Source: Stratiolaelaps scimitus
Lineage: Eukaryota > Arthropoda > Arachnida > Mesostigmata > Laelapidae
Length of the DNA: 64,000 nt
Direction: 5' to 3'
Assembly: GCA_019614645.1 (NCBI GenBank)
Contig: JABWDB010000036.1
Coordinates: 3,034,001 to 3,098,000, forward strand
Of this stretch, positions 23,572 to 35,644 are shown in pieces. Positions within the stretch are counted from its first letter, which is position 1. Every line of letters starts with the position of its first letter. Below the pieces are notes generated by a model, which ran no database searches, was not told the origin of the DNA, and saw only the letters and a list, made by a program, of their open reading frames with translations. Made by a program: the position numbers and the translations under genes.

Positions 23572-25708
23572 TTATCGAAAAAGGTCCCAAAAGTCAACCC
23601 GTTGCGTCACAAGTTGGCCGCTGTCTCCTAAACACTGTCGGATCACCATTTCGTACAGAAATATTAGCGCCTTAGCAGTTATGTGTTCTGTCGTACCGGC
23701 CTCGTGCAGACATCTGAATAGGTCAACAAATCGAGAGAGAACCGTATTGACAACTGCCTTTACTTGTTAAGGCAACGATTGTGCCTGTATACATATTCTA
23801 GTCATATATATATATATAAGAATCTTCTGCACACTATAGAACAGAGGTATATGCTATCCATTGTTGGTCTTTTTTCTCATTGAGATTATGCTACTATTCA
23901 AGTTATTATAGTATTTGATTTGGTGAGCATATCTTGAATTCTCCGATTGTTGCCCTGTTCTAGATTTCCACGCAGCACACTGTCTGATGTGATTTCATCA
24001 TTTAGCTCTCCTCTGATACCTTTTGAAGGCAGCGTCGCAGCGACAGTGAGAAACGGTAAACAGGTTCATCGACGATCCAGCGCTATCTTGGCTCCATATG
24101 ATAGGTACACTAATCTCGCCGGGCGACGCGCGCACAGGGCAGAGGTCATGGTCGCGACAGCAGCGGTCCACAGCAGCGTTAGGTCCAAGCTCGAAGTACG
24201 ACGATGCCGAATCACCAGGTCCACACCATAGGGTTCCTGGGGAGAGGGGTTGCCAAGGCAGCAAAACTTAATCGGCTAATCTTACTTAATCCAGTAAATT
24301 TGCCTTTGGGACCACTTTCTACAGCTGTAAATGCTGTGCAATTTCTTTAATTATTAATAGTTTTTCCCTACTAGTAACCGTCAAATATTGAGAAAGATAT
24401 TTCTCTAACGCTACCATCCACCCACCTGGATACGTGTGGAAGTGCGTTACGTTGTTCAGGACGTGAGATCCCTCCAGCCTGCCACAGCGCTCAATGAGGT
24501 CAAGCATCTCCACGATGTCGGTCTGCCGAGGGGAATCCGTCAATCGTTTGACGAGCCATCGCATTTCACCGTCATCCCTCAAATTCAAGATGTAACATTT
24601 TTCAATCGATATTGTAGAAATAATGAGTGACCTGTTCCCGAATGACTTTCACAAATGCTTTTCTAATTATACTATATAATAATAATAATATCCGTTTATC
24701 TTTTATTTTTTTTCATATATTTAATAATGAATGTGTATTAATATTGATTGTATTCGTTTACTACATATGAAACTAGTTCAAATCGCATTTATCCCATACA
24801 CAAGGAATAAAATAAGTCACCAAGTACGGGGCGCGCTATCAGGGAAATAATCTGAATGGATAACTCAGATTCTCGTTCGATTATATAATGTCCCTCCTCT
24901 ATGTTGGATATTAGAATATAAAGTAGCTCTGCTTGGTGTTGATGCAATGACTCATTCTCGAGATAACGCATAATGCAGGAAAGGCAAAACTGAACGATTG
25001 CAAAGTTACATGTAATTTTATATAAATATTAATAATAATAATTTTAACAATTAATTTAATTTAACTAATCAAACTTAGCTAATAATACGTTAAATTTAAT
25101 TGAACTAATCAAAATTAACTAATAATACGTTAAATTTAATTTGAATAATCTAATTTCACTAATAATATGTTGAATTTAATTTCGATAATCTAATTTAACA
25201 AACAATACGTTACCTTTAATTTAAATAATCTAATTTAACAAACAATACGTTACCTTTAATTTAAATAATCTAATTAAGGTATATTACTCATATCTATTCA
25301 GTTCAGGCAGTGGACATATTTCATATTTCGTAGAAATTGATCGATCACTTGTTTGGGGTGCAACCCTTAGAAGCAATCATCCTTCGAACTGCTTGCAGTT
25401 GCTTCGAATACAACGATAGGTGCAATTGGCAAATGTCGCCAGTTTCTCACAGGTCTCTGGTGACGACGTGAATAGGAAAGGAGAGTAAGAAAGCTCGAAG
25501 ATAAGTCCTCGGTACGATATCCACAGGCACTACTTACGTGGTCTCTGATAGTCGACACGCTTCTAAATGTCCCGCTGCTGTGTATCCCAACTCAGCAACT
25601 GTCGTTCCACAGCGTACGACATCGGTCCTATACGAGACTAACGGCTCGAGCGCTCTCTCGGTAAACCATTGTCGAGAGCCGGACCCAGCCTCCGCCCTTC
25701 GGAATCCG
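23572..25708 (-). CDS. Secreted group III (bee-venom type) phospholipase A2, 5' end not found
   Basis: It is predicted to hydrolyse the sn-2 ester of phospholipids using calcium. Four exons join in agreeing phases: 25708-25538, 24631-24426, 24236-24020 and 23713-23572 (stop at 23574-23572), at least 244 residues. The third exon carries the diagnostic parts: the calcium loop GTLWCGPGD, the active-site block DRCCRDHDLCP with the catalytic His-Asp pair, and SHCRCDAAF. The last exon supplies the cysteines after it (RCLHEAG, RQCLGD). Catalytic residues look intact. The exon at 25708 starts with a good 3' splice site (TTGTTTTCAG), so at least one upstream exon with the signal peptide is missing from the model. 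Group III enzymes occur in venoms, saliva and normal tissues, and this one cannot be placed among those uses. It is convergent with the WAP-like genes. Confidence 0.87.
25061..25277. repeat. 40-bp tandem repeat, about 5.4 copies
   Basis: Units begin at 25061, 25101, 25141, 25181, 25221 and 25261 (partial). The consensus is roughly TTNANTAATCTAATTTAAC followed by AAACAATACGTTANNTTTAAT. The two units at 25181 and 25221 are nearly identical and the first two differ more. The array is extremely AT-rich and lies in the first modelled intron of the PLA2 gene. Confidence 0.9.
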
Positions 25709-28080
25709 CTGAAAACAATAATTTCGATATGATCTCTCACAATGGTACACTGTAATGCCATCGTCATCTTTGAAGTGGGCACATTCCGTCTAAAGCTCAA
25801 CACTGTGTTCCTCTGGTCGACAATTTCTGATTTCGTTGTCCGGACTAGTAGAACTCCCGTCTAGTAAAACATGTGAATCGAGTGGCTACATGTAAATATA
25901 TGCTATTTCCTTCACGCTTAATCAAACTTCAAAAGTATATTCCGTTTCTATGCTGCAGCCGACAGTACTGCTGCACAAGATAGTGACAGCTTCCAGCACA
26001 TCGGCTAGCCTAAACCTCACAGTCATATGCACGTCACGCGTTTGTTTGAGAATCACTGATAAACGAATCCTTTGTGTTACTCCGATTTCTACTTCTTCTG
26101 TTCGCCTACGCGATTCTCAGACCACAAGACACAATTCGCGCACACAGTAGCCAGACGGGGAATCGCCTAAGATCCTTGAATTTACCTGGCAAGACAATGC
26201 AGAGCTAGGGCAAGCGGTAGATAGTCAAGGAACATCGTTACTATCGCGAAGTTTCCGAGGAGCTACGCTCAGACTTCCGTCGCATCTTCAAAGCGAGCGA
26301 TCTGCGGTGAGAGACAAGCTAAGAGAACTTTGAGTGAGGGTGGCGCAGAGGCTCGTGCATCTGATATCTGACCATATCTGAATCTAAACATTTGGCTGGG
26401 ATCCCTCCGCCGAATAACATCGACCACACGGTATTGTCTTGCATTGGCTCAGATGATCGAATGGGGCGATCGCCGAGACAGGACAGAGTTCACTTCTAAA
26501 CATGACGTCAATTAGCAATTAGATCAAATCGACAGCTGGCCGATCGAGTGGCCTCAGCCATTTCAGATGGCAACCGTTCCGACAGCGTCTTGCTAGCAAT
26601 CAGCAGGAACCACTGATTGGGGTTTATAGCAAACATCGATTTGTAGAGATTACGAAATTGTCAACTTTACAGCAGATATCACCTCGAAATGAGCAAGGAG
26701 ACGTAGAGTATAGCGACAAACGGACAAGACGTGAAACCCTGCTGAGTATCATTTGTTATGTTCGAGCTAAGGTGTCCCGTCATAGAGAGCGATCATTCAA
26801 GCAGGTTGAATGTAATTTCAACGCAATCTATGGTATACAGATAACAGGAAGGCGGCCTCTGGTAGCTAGAAATGCTGAGCGCTTTTACAACATCTTAGTC
26901 CTTCCCTAGAATTGGATGTAGATGGACAAATATATCAGTTACGTCTTGTACTTTAATTAGGAATGGAAATATAATGTTGTTATTGTATAGAATAGACTGG
27001 AACTGAATGACGATCATGCATGGAAAACTATTATTACGTAACTTGATGTCAGTTTGTGTGTGTGAGTATGTATATTAGATATACAGTTGTATCCACGTTA
27101 CTGTTCACGTAAATGTGTATGGTTCGCCGTATGGCGCAGGGTAACTAAGAAAAATGACAAAAGTAATTAGTATACTCATTTTTAGGCAGTTTGCCCTCAC
27201 ACACCGAAAGATCAGCATTTGCAACTACTGCAAGAACATTAATACAGGTTATTTTGAGTTTTGTTACCTTTCACAAATGTGAACTTCATCATAGAAACAC
27301 AACCATCCTTGTGAACTGCAATTATGGTAGAACTCGTAGGCTCTTAACAAGTTGAGTTCCGTTTGATTTTAAAACAGGTGATTGACGTAACACTGTTTTG
27401 GAAGAAGACAGGTAGCACTTTGCAACAGCTTTGTGCGTCAAGAAATCAATATACATATATATTATATTTTCAAGCGGGTCATTATCGTTATTAGTCAACA
27501 GGAGAATTCATTGTCTCAGTCGACGAGTTGCTTTTGACAAAGGTTGTTACCTTGACGGCCGTCGGCAGCGCAAACTCTGTTGCCCGGCGAGAAGTTTTCC
27601 TGTCGACGGATCCGATGGGGAACGCGACATCCGGTAGATAATACCCTTGATCATATTGAAGGCCAGACCCTCGGTCGATACCTGAGCTGACTTATCCAAA
27701 TTGAGGAGTCTATATCTGCTATAAATGTCGGCAACGGACTCTCTGCTGCTCCTTCCAAACACTACCCGAAATGCATCGTTGAATTAGTCTTCCATTCAAG
27801 AATCGAACAGCACCAACCGTGGATTCCTGCTGTTATTAAATTTCACTATTTGTCTAAAAGCATGCGACACGTCGGTACGAGCTTTGAACTTTTGGTTGTG
27901 CAACGTCACCGACGATGTACGATAGACGGTAACCAACCGAAATTTACTGCGAATTGAAACTGTGACGGCTCTTCATCGCGACGATACGATAACCCTCCCC
28001 CTAACTGAATTGTTATCGCAGCAAGGGCAAACATTGATGAGACAACTGATCTCGCGTATGCGATAGCGCTTTCTTGCCGA
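25709..28080. other. Intergenic, no supported gene
   Basis: It must contain the missing 5' exon(s) of the PLA2 gene. A minus-strand ATG with a hydrophobic-looking frame near 26024 was considered, but its donor phase does not fit. Otherwise only short open frames are present. Confidence 0.5.
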
Positions 28081-28665
28081 ACGGTGGGGGTCATTGCTTC
28101 GAGTCGATTGGAAAGGACCTGCTGGATCAGGCAATTAGCCATGGAGACCTGTCAGTGTTCAGATTTCTCGTCGACAAGATGCACGTTGAAGGTTATAGTC
28201 GAGACGACAGCTGCTGCGTTTCTCAAGCCACACATTTGGGAGCAGTGCACCTGGTTAGACACTTGATGAGTTGTATAGGGCCCATACCTGGTTTGCTGCT
28301 AGTATGGGTAAAATAAAGCATCACCTGGATGAGAAGACGATACAGTGCTCGAAATCTTAGTTGACCACGATCTGACTCTTCACGGTGCTATCAAGTAAGA
28401 TATGTGGAGCGTACTCTAGGAGATTGACACGTTATCCGCACAGGGTAGGCTGATGTTCATAGCTGAAGTGCCATATTTTGACCACGATTTTCTGGGGAGC
28501 CCCACCTTTGATTGCGGCAGCCTGTGGCATGGTCAGCACAGTGGAGCTGCCTGTTGGCTGGAGATGGTCGAGATTTTCAACGAGCTCAGCACGGCAGACG
28601 AGTGTGACGATCCCAGTGATGACTTAATCAAGGGAACCAATATTTTCGTGTGCGAATTACTGTGA
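28081..28665 (+). pseudogene. Ankyrin-repeat relic, frame-broken
   Basis: Successive pieces in different frames resemble ankyrin repeats: DLLDQAISHGDLSVFRFLVD with ATHLGAVHLVRHLM (about 28110-28275), DTVLEILVDHDLTLHGAIK (about 28338-28395) and WGAPPLIAAACGMVSTVEL (about 28490-28550). The spacing suits 33-residue repeats, and GAPPL recalls FEM-1-type proteins. No acceptable introns link the pieces, so decay by small indels is the simplest reading. The sequence around 28815-28854 and after 31464 may be a further part split by the retrotransposon. Confidence 0.5.
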
Positions 28666-28854
28666 AAGTCCAGGACCGGTCTATGTCCGGTGACAATGAC
28701 ATTGATCCTCGAGAATGAATGCCGTACACCAGTTGTGTATATGCGATGCCTCGTATGCTGGATAATAGTTAACTAGTAATAATAATACCGATTCATTCCT
28801 CCCCTCTTCCTTAAACAGCACGGAACAGCTTCTGCCTTGGATATCCGATGGGGT

Positions 28855-30522
28855 ATGCTCACGCTTATGCTCACCGAAAAGCTTCTAAGATGCTGCAGAC
28901 TGACGACTGGGAAGCCGACAGTACTCGCTGGCGACCTGAATGTGAGAATTGATCAGCCAGAACAGCCACGGACGGTCGCGTGCATGGAGATCCTGGATAG
29001 CTTTGGATTGTGGGTAGCTACGGACCCGGAAATTCCAACTTTTGTCGGCCCTATGGGGACCTCAGTGATCGACATATTCGCCACAAATCTAAGTCAAGAT
29101 GCCCGATACGTTGGTCCAGAAAATCCGCTCAAAGAGGGTGGCCTTCTCAAGTGGCATCTGCCGGTCGGGCTCGAAGTGACACTGAGAGATCGGGAAAGCA
29201 CACACTCCAGCAAACGACGTACAGGTAGCAGGAAACTAGATGGTAGTAAGCTGCCCGATGCGTTCAGCGCTATCTTCCCGTACGTAGATAACCCGGAGGT
29301 CGAACAGTATCACACGTTTCTAAGCACAACGCTGAAAGCATGTGTAGCCCCCAAACGACCCCAACCTACTAGACCGTGGTGGACTCAAGAATGCACGCAG
29401 GCTAAACGCATCTCGCTTCAAGCAAGAGAGATGGGTAGACACCAAACACACCTCGCGCCGTTTACCACAAGGATTAAGAAGTATTACAGAGACTGCCTTA
29501 GAACCGCCAAGCAGAACTTTGAAGAAAAGCGTGAGGCCAAACTACTACACGAAGCGGAACGAACTCCACACGTCTGGCTCCGACACTCTAGTGCAGTCAG
29601 GCCCACCTGCCCAGTCAACCCGGAAGCTCTCCAAGCACACTTCCGGGGTATCTTGAGCACTAGCGACACCGTTCCCACCGAGGTGCCGCACTACCATTCG
29701 TGCTGGCGTGCAGAGGAACTCGAGTATATTTTAAACCTTCAGAGAGAATTTACGGTTGCAGAAGTTCTACATGGCATCTTCAGGCTTCCCAACCGCAAGG
29801 CGTGCGGACCCGACGGAATTTACAACGAACACATTAAGGAAGCTTTGGCTTTCGCACCCTGTTGGACAAGACTATTCAATGCTTGTCTGACAACGGGAAG
29901 AATCCCTGCAGCATGGCGGGAGTGCTCAATGGTGATAATTCCTAAGGGAAAGGGAGATCCCAATGATCCGAAGTCCTGGAGAGGAATTGCGAAAAAGAGC
30001 TGTATATATAAGCTACTCTCAAGTATCCTAGTCCGACGTCTATCCTACTATCTCGAACAGCGCGACGCTCTTCCGCCTGAGCAACACGGCTTCCGTACCG
30101 GCAGATCGACGATGACAGCTTGCAGGATACTCATCGACGATGTCAACAATACATTGGACCGCCCGAAGCAATACCTGTACGCAGTTTTTGTCGATTTTAA
30201 AGCCGCCTTTGATTCGGGGTCCAGAAGCACAGTACTCTCAAAGCTAGCATATCAAGGCGTGCCTCTTAATGTACTAGGGCTGCTGAAAGATATTTTACAG
30301 AAGAACATAGTACTTATAGACGATGGAGTCGTGGAGAGACACGGGGTGGAACAGACGACGGGGTTCGCCCAAGGGGATAACCTAAGTCCGTTGCTTTTTT
30401 CTCTCCTCATCAGCGACCTTCCATCATGTATTAAACAGCGCCATCCATCAGTGAGCCTCATTTTATACGCAGACGACCTCGTTATGTACTGCAGGAGCAG
30501 ATTTCATCTCCAGCAACCCTAA
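28855..30522 (+). pseudogene. Retrotransposon polyprotein: endonuclease part plus reverse transcriptase
   Basis: The frame stays open to the stop at 30520. It begins within the endonuclease domain (GDLNVR, SVIDIFATN; the usual SDH is KWH). The reverse transcriptase follows: GPDGIYNEHIKEAL, PEQHGFRTGRSTM, VFVDFKAAFDSGS with the first catalytic Asp, GFAQGDNLSPLLFSLL, and the catalytic LILYADDLVMY near 30462. A one-base-type frameshift just after YADD sends it to a stop, and the rest continues in another frame from about 30525. The clade was not resolved; the endonuclease type places it among APE-class LINEs. Confidence 0.85.
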
Positions 30523-30524
30523 AT

Positions 30525-31373
30525 ATCTATGTAACCGATATCGGGCTTCAGATCAATAAAGCCAAGACTGTGGCAATGAAGTTTCGAAAAGGGGGAAGGC
30601 TTTGCGAGACGGACGCGTTCCGATTAGACAGAGAGCGACTGCAAATAGTTAATTCGTTTACATACCTCGGACTAACTATAACAACAACAGGCAAGTCATT
30701 CGCCCCGCATGTTGAAGAGCGAGCCAGGAAAGCGTTGATCGCAGTACACACAATCGAGCGACCTCAACGGTTATCGGTGGACATAGCCCTCAAATTATTT
30801 AACCTGAAGATCTCGCCTATAGCTACATATGGAATCCAGGTTGTCTGGGACAAACTCACTTGCCGGGATCTGACCACCTTAGACAGAGTTAAACCGGCGT
30901 TCCTGAAAGCGGTACTTGGATTGCACGCGACGGCCCGAAATCGAATTGTCTATCTGCTGACCGACACACCGTCATTCGTAGAAGAAGTCCGCGAAACTTT
31001 CAATCTCCCAGAAACAGAAAGTTATCGTACGTTCATTGACTGCCAAAATAGGAAGAAGAGTGAGGTGGACCCTTTATTTTCTATGACGCCGGCCATGACA
31101 GATGACACTTGGAAACTTAGCGGCAGAGTAAACAGACACCATATCACTAGGTTCGCCGTACACGGCTTCCACCACCTTGTATGTCAATCCGAGGGATACC
31201 ACGACGCAAATGATCGCTGTAAATGTAAATTCTGCGGATCTAAATGTTGTAAATATCATGCGGGCGAGTGCAATCAAATAAGATCACTGAACCATTTGAT
31301 GAAATTGAGTGTAGATAATAACAACAACAACGACCGAACTCTCACCACAGCCACTGGCGAAAGCACGTTGTAA
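30525..31373 (+). pseudogene. C-terminal part of the same retrotransposon polyprotein
   Basis: It continues the reverse transcriptase after the frameshift (thumb region NKAKTVAMKFRKGG, then SFTYLGLTITTTG). It ends with a Cys/His cluster KCKFCGSKCCKYHAGEC, probably a zinc-binding knuckle used in nucleic-acid contact. The Asn run near the end comes from an (AAC)n stretch at about 31318-31331. The fragment at 37.2-37.8 kb aligns with this region. Confidence 0.8.
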
Positions 31374-31872
31374 CATATTTATAAACCACCACACTGTTTG
31401 TAAAATAGGTATATTATAATATTACACAACTCGTGTGAATAAAAAGAGATATATCCGATGGGGTGTGCCGACGACCGTGCATTTGTAGTCCCCCTACTAG
31501 ATTAGTATAAATTCAACAAAATGGCCCTGTTCGAAATACCCGTCGTAAATCGCTAGATTTCAATTTGGACTTGAAGAATGCAACATCCAATGCCGGTTTA
31601 TTAAGATACCTATATATGGTCACGATAGCATTTCATATGATTGGCATCTAATTCATTATGAAGCTCATGATTTGGACATGCGTTGACGCCACGCTTTGTG
31701 TCGAGAAAGGCTGTAAAGATACAACCCATCAATTGGCGAAGTAAAGAAAACCATCGTAACCATCGTGTACCCAGCACCTTATTTAAAACTTAAGGAAAAG
31801 TGTAAAATCGAATATCTCTTGTTATATCTGTGCCACTTTCGAAGGTAATTTTCATGCAGTTTTCACCCACCA

Positions 31873-32034
31873 GTGCTTCATGATCTATCTTTTTTTAAGA
31901 GGAGGGCGTTGTCAACACCATGACCGCCTCCCCCTGTGGAGCTGTTGACGATGTTCAACAGCAGCCACTGCCCTTCCCGGTACCGCGTAGCTCATTCCGT
32001 CAGTGAGGGCGGTTAGATGTGTGCTTCATGATCT
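31873..32034 (-). mobile_element. Small A-tailed retro-insertion with 14-bp target duplication
   Basis: GTGCTTCATGATCT is present at 31873-31886 and 32021-32034 and flanks about 134 bp. Read on the minus strand, the insert ends in TCTTAAAAAAAGAT directly against the duplication, as expected for a 5'-truncated LINE or a SINE inserted on that strand. The body is GC-richer than the surroundings. No family is recognised. Confidence 0.7.
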
Positions 32035-32448
32035 GACCAAGCTTTGAAGTCTTCGGGGATAACCTTTGTGGTTGTCGTTTGATTCTGTTTCAAAATATAC
32101 ACTACACTCTATAAGGCGTAATTCCTTAAATTATATACCACTACGATGTGTATTTTCATAAAAAAAAATTATTGCCGGTTCGAAACATGTTTGCTTAGTT
32201 TTTATATTTTTAAAAATGCCGTTTATCAAAAAAGTTTCCCTCTTATCGACACTATCTCTTCGGACACCATTGTCGCCGCCTTACACGTGACTTTCGTTTG
32301 CGTTAAGAGGGGAGAGCGTAAATAGTAATGTATCTATCTAAATATGGACATAATGTTGATGTACTCTAGGTTTCCCTTGCACTCGATCAACTGTTTCAAG
32401 CAAACACATAAGACGTTGCCCTTCGGTAAATTAATTAATCACTAATCA

Positions 32449-32452
<4 letters not shown>

Positions 32453-32487
<35 letters not shown>
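32453..32487. repeat. (TA)n microsatellite
   Basis: Uninterrupted TA repeat of about 35 bp. Confidence 0.95.
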
Positions 32488-32488
<1 letters not shown>

Positions 32489-34584
32489 TGCTGGAGCTTT
32501 CTACATAGAGATCCTAGAGACATCTTTATCTTATACTCCTATTCCCTGTCGACAGAACGAACTACCCATTGGTATTTATACCTAGAAGACAATGTGTAAA
32601 AACCATGCGAAACTCGAATAACGACACCGTTCTAAACCATTCGTGGCAACTGAACCGCTTCTTGGAATTGTGCCTATCGCCGAATTTCTCTACGATGCTA
32701 CGAGTCTAGACGTACACAGGCGCCACCCTTTGTCGACCAAACTGTTGAGTGTCTATACGCTGTTGCCGATCCATCAGTCTACGGAACAAGCGAAAAATTG
32801 AAACCATCCGGACTCATCTGCCACACTTTCGCCCGTAGGCATTCTCAAACACTGTTGCCTATTTAGAAGCCAGGTGAAATAGTAAAGGTTAGAAGTATTT
32901 TGGTCTTTTTTCTTTGTTAAATCATGATTATAAACATCGTTCACTACTGACATCGGCCTTAAGTTCTGCCTGACAATAGTTAGATTTCATAATGCGGAAA
33001 GGTCGATTATTTTTTGTTTGAGCAACGCGATCATGTCTGTCACGTAGTAATTTCGTCTAAAACGTACTTAGGCCTCTTGTGAACAAGCTATTGATTCTTT
33101 TAACTATGTAGCTTTATCAAGGTTCCTCAACAGAGGATGATATTAGTGCGCCGAGACAATTTGTCATCTACGTCAACCTTGCACTGGTTGATCGGCCTTA
33201 CCTACACACAATATAGATTACAACCTCTCCTCTGGTGTCCGTCAGTTTGAAGGAAATTCCTTCCTCTACAAAAACTATCAAGGGCTATTTCCAGCAAATT
33301 CATTGTCATTTGGATAATCACACGGTTTGACTGTATGACGCATCCCTCACAGTTCGACCATATTATGTACTGGGCACCTGACAGTGGACTGGTCCATCCA
33401 ATTAGCACTTAACTACAAGAAGACAAATCACAGGAGTCATTCATGCATCACGTAGTGAAACAACATTATATTTTATACAGGTAAGAAAATAATTGCCGCT
33501 TGTCGTTTACACATATTCCTCTACACGCACTGATCAATCGCTGCAACCCGAATTAACCTCGAATTGACCAATTTCGAAATGTAGCCTACATCATCTATAT
33601 AATACAAACGTCAACACCGGCCCTTAAACCTAAGTAGTCATGAGACCGTCGCAGCAACCCCGTACTCGAGAACAACATTTCGTTTAAGACACCACTGTAA
33701 CCAGGGTTTATTATGGTTCTTTGATCAAAAAATAGAACGACTACTATTTTCACCATCAGCTTATATATAAGTCTTCTCTCCTTCCATTCGAGCTTCATTC
33801 AATTGGCCGAAGTCCTACATTGTGGGTGTCAATGGACGCCTGAATATTGACAAAATTCATCCGCGCAGCGTTCCACATTGGACAGCAACAAGTCGTTGTG
33901 CATCTGACCCCGCAAAGCGCTTAGCGCTCCTCTTGCTTTGGTTCGAACATTCTGATCATCGGGCTCGGCTCTGATCTGGGTTTTCTGACTGGGTCAATGC
34001 AGACCCACAGGTGGGTGTCACTGAGAAGTGGTGACTCCGCCTTGGTGTCAACACGAACAAATCGTCATCTTGATTCCACTGATGAGCGTATGCAAGGCGA
34101 GGTGACAGCCGACGGGAAGCCGTCCAGGTGTGAGTAGCTGACAACGCTCGTCCTTTATCCGAGGTGGCCATTCACGTCTGTCATGTTAAATCGTCGCAGT
34201 TGACAAAAAAACAACAAATGCTAGCTGATGAGCGGTTGCAGCCGCAGCAGCAGCGGAGCCGTACATCGTTCAGCACCCAGACAGTGTGAGCTCATCACTT
34301 GCGCTGAAAATATCGATAGACGAGCAAAATCCAACGAGAATAAAATGAACTATGAAAGACTACGGGGTTGGTAAAAAAAAACGCGGGAAACGAAAGAAAA
34401 AACAATAGGAATTTTCTGCAAAATATCAATAAATGTCAGCTGGCTCATTTGGAGGGAGGACAAACATTTCTCTTTTAGGGTGTTCAATGGTTTGTTGATT
34501 AGCTGAGTAGATTCAGACGTTTTAGGTGGGCGCTTGTCGAGAATATCTATATTGAGCTATAAATGGTGTAAAAGTACGCTACAA

Positions 34585-34615
<31 letters not shown>

Positions 34616-34777
34616 GCATTATCCACGTCTGACTTTGTGAGTTTACCATGCCTGTACATACCAGAATGGTACAAATTTGACAGAACTAATTCGTTCGGTT
34701 AGAAAAAGATCTTAACTCAAGACTTATACTGTCACATGGTGTTCATTATTAAGCGGAGGACACCTTTATTCGAAGGT

Positions 34778-34829
34778 GACTTGTAAGGCTGTAAGCTCGG
34801 GGCAACCTGAACTTATAGCCTTACAAGTC
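34778..34829. ncRNA. Candidate pre-microRNA-like hairpin
   Basis: GACTTGTAAGGCTGTAAG (34778-34795) pairs with CTTATAGCCTTACAAGTC (34812-34829), with a single mismatched position over 18 bp and a 16-nt loop. The size and near-perfect stem would suit a pre-miRNA. An inverted-repeat transposon relic is equally possible. Confidence 0.3.
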
Positions 34830-35644
34830 TTCATGTTACGAAATTAAATCAAATCGTGAGTCCGTACTACGTAATGACCAGGGCCTATTTCCTCAATTTT
34901 TCTACAGTGAACCTTGTGGACAAAGCGGGTCCTTATACACATTTGTCGAGCGGCACTCGACCTTCGCGTAGACACAGGAGGGCGCACGTCACATCGAAGG
35001 TAGCGAACGTTCTAATCGAGTATAATGGCATATTCTTACCTGGATGTGGGATAAAGTTTCAGCTGAAACCTATTGGGCCACCCTTTGTGTGGCCCAACAC
35101 CGGGCGTCATTTGAGGTGCTGTGATGAATCGATAGAGATTATAAAATATGAGGCAGGCGATGTGGTTCAGCGCGGCCAAAAAGGTTGCTTTGAGCCGGCT
35201 CGTCTGATGACTCAGAACAGACATTATGAACATGATTTCAGATGTAGGTGCTCTGTCATAGAGCGTAATATGCTATACAATCAGTTCGTCTGATCGCTGG
35301 CCGCCACTTCGGATATAGCAATGGTCCGAAGCAGCTACATTGACTGGATGAGTAAGTAAGGAATGGAAATTCCAGCAGAGAATGATACGCCACGAGACCC
35401 GTGACGGTTTTGTGCGTCTCCATGTTTCGATGTAACATCGTTGGAGGAAATATCCTGGAAGTGTAATCATACATATATGGTGCGCAGATCAAAGAGATAC
35501 ATAAAATAAGTTGATATTTGCGTAACTACGAGGGCATAAAAAGTATGCCGTATCAGCAAGAGGGACCGTTAATATTATGGATTCGACTCTCACTATAACG
35601 TCTATTGGCGATCACAATGGATTTCAGTAGTTAGTGAGAGCCCT

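Larger units (their letters stand above)
28841..31464 (+). mobile_element. 5'-truncated APE-type non-LTR retrotransposon with 14-bp target duplication
   Basis: ATATCCGATGGGGT occurs at 28841-28854 and again at 31451-31464, bracketing about 2.6 kb. This is the expected signature of target-primed insertion. Inside are the C-terminal half of an APE-type endonuclease, a full reverse transcriptase and a C-terminal Cys-rich domain. The 5' end is missing, so this copy was truncated on arrival. The 3' end is A-rich (GAATAAAAAGAGAT). A related fragment lies at 37.2-37.8 kb. Confidence 0.85.
32035..35644. other. Intergenic, no supported gene
   Basis: It contains (TA)n at 32453-32487 and 34589-34615 and a strong hairpin at 34778-34829. 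Open frames are short and unlike known domains. Confidence 0.6.

Noticed and set aside
25984..26024. Possible signal-peptide exon for the PLA2 gene
   Set aside because: The minus-strand ATG near 26024 leads into a mildly hydrophobic frame, but the only donor found leaves the wrong phase for the exon at 25708.
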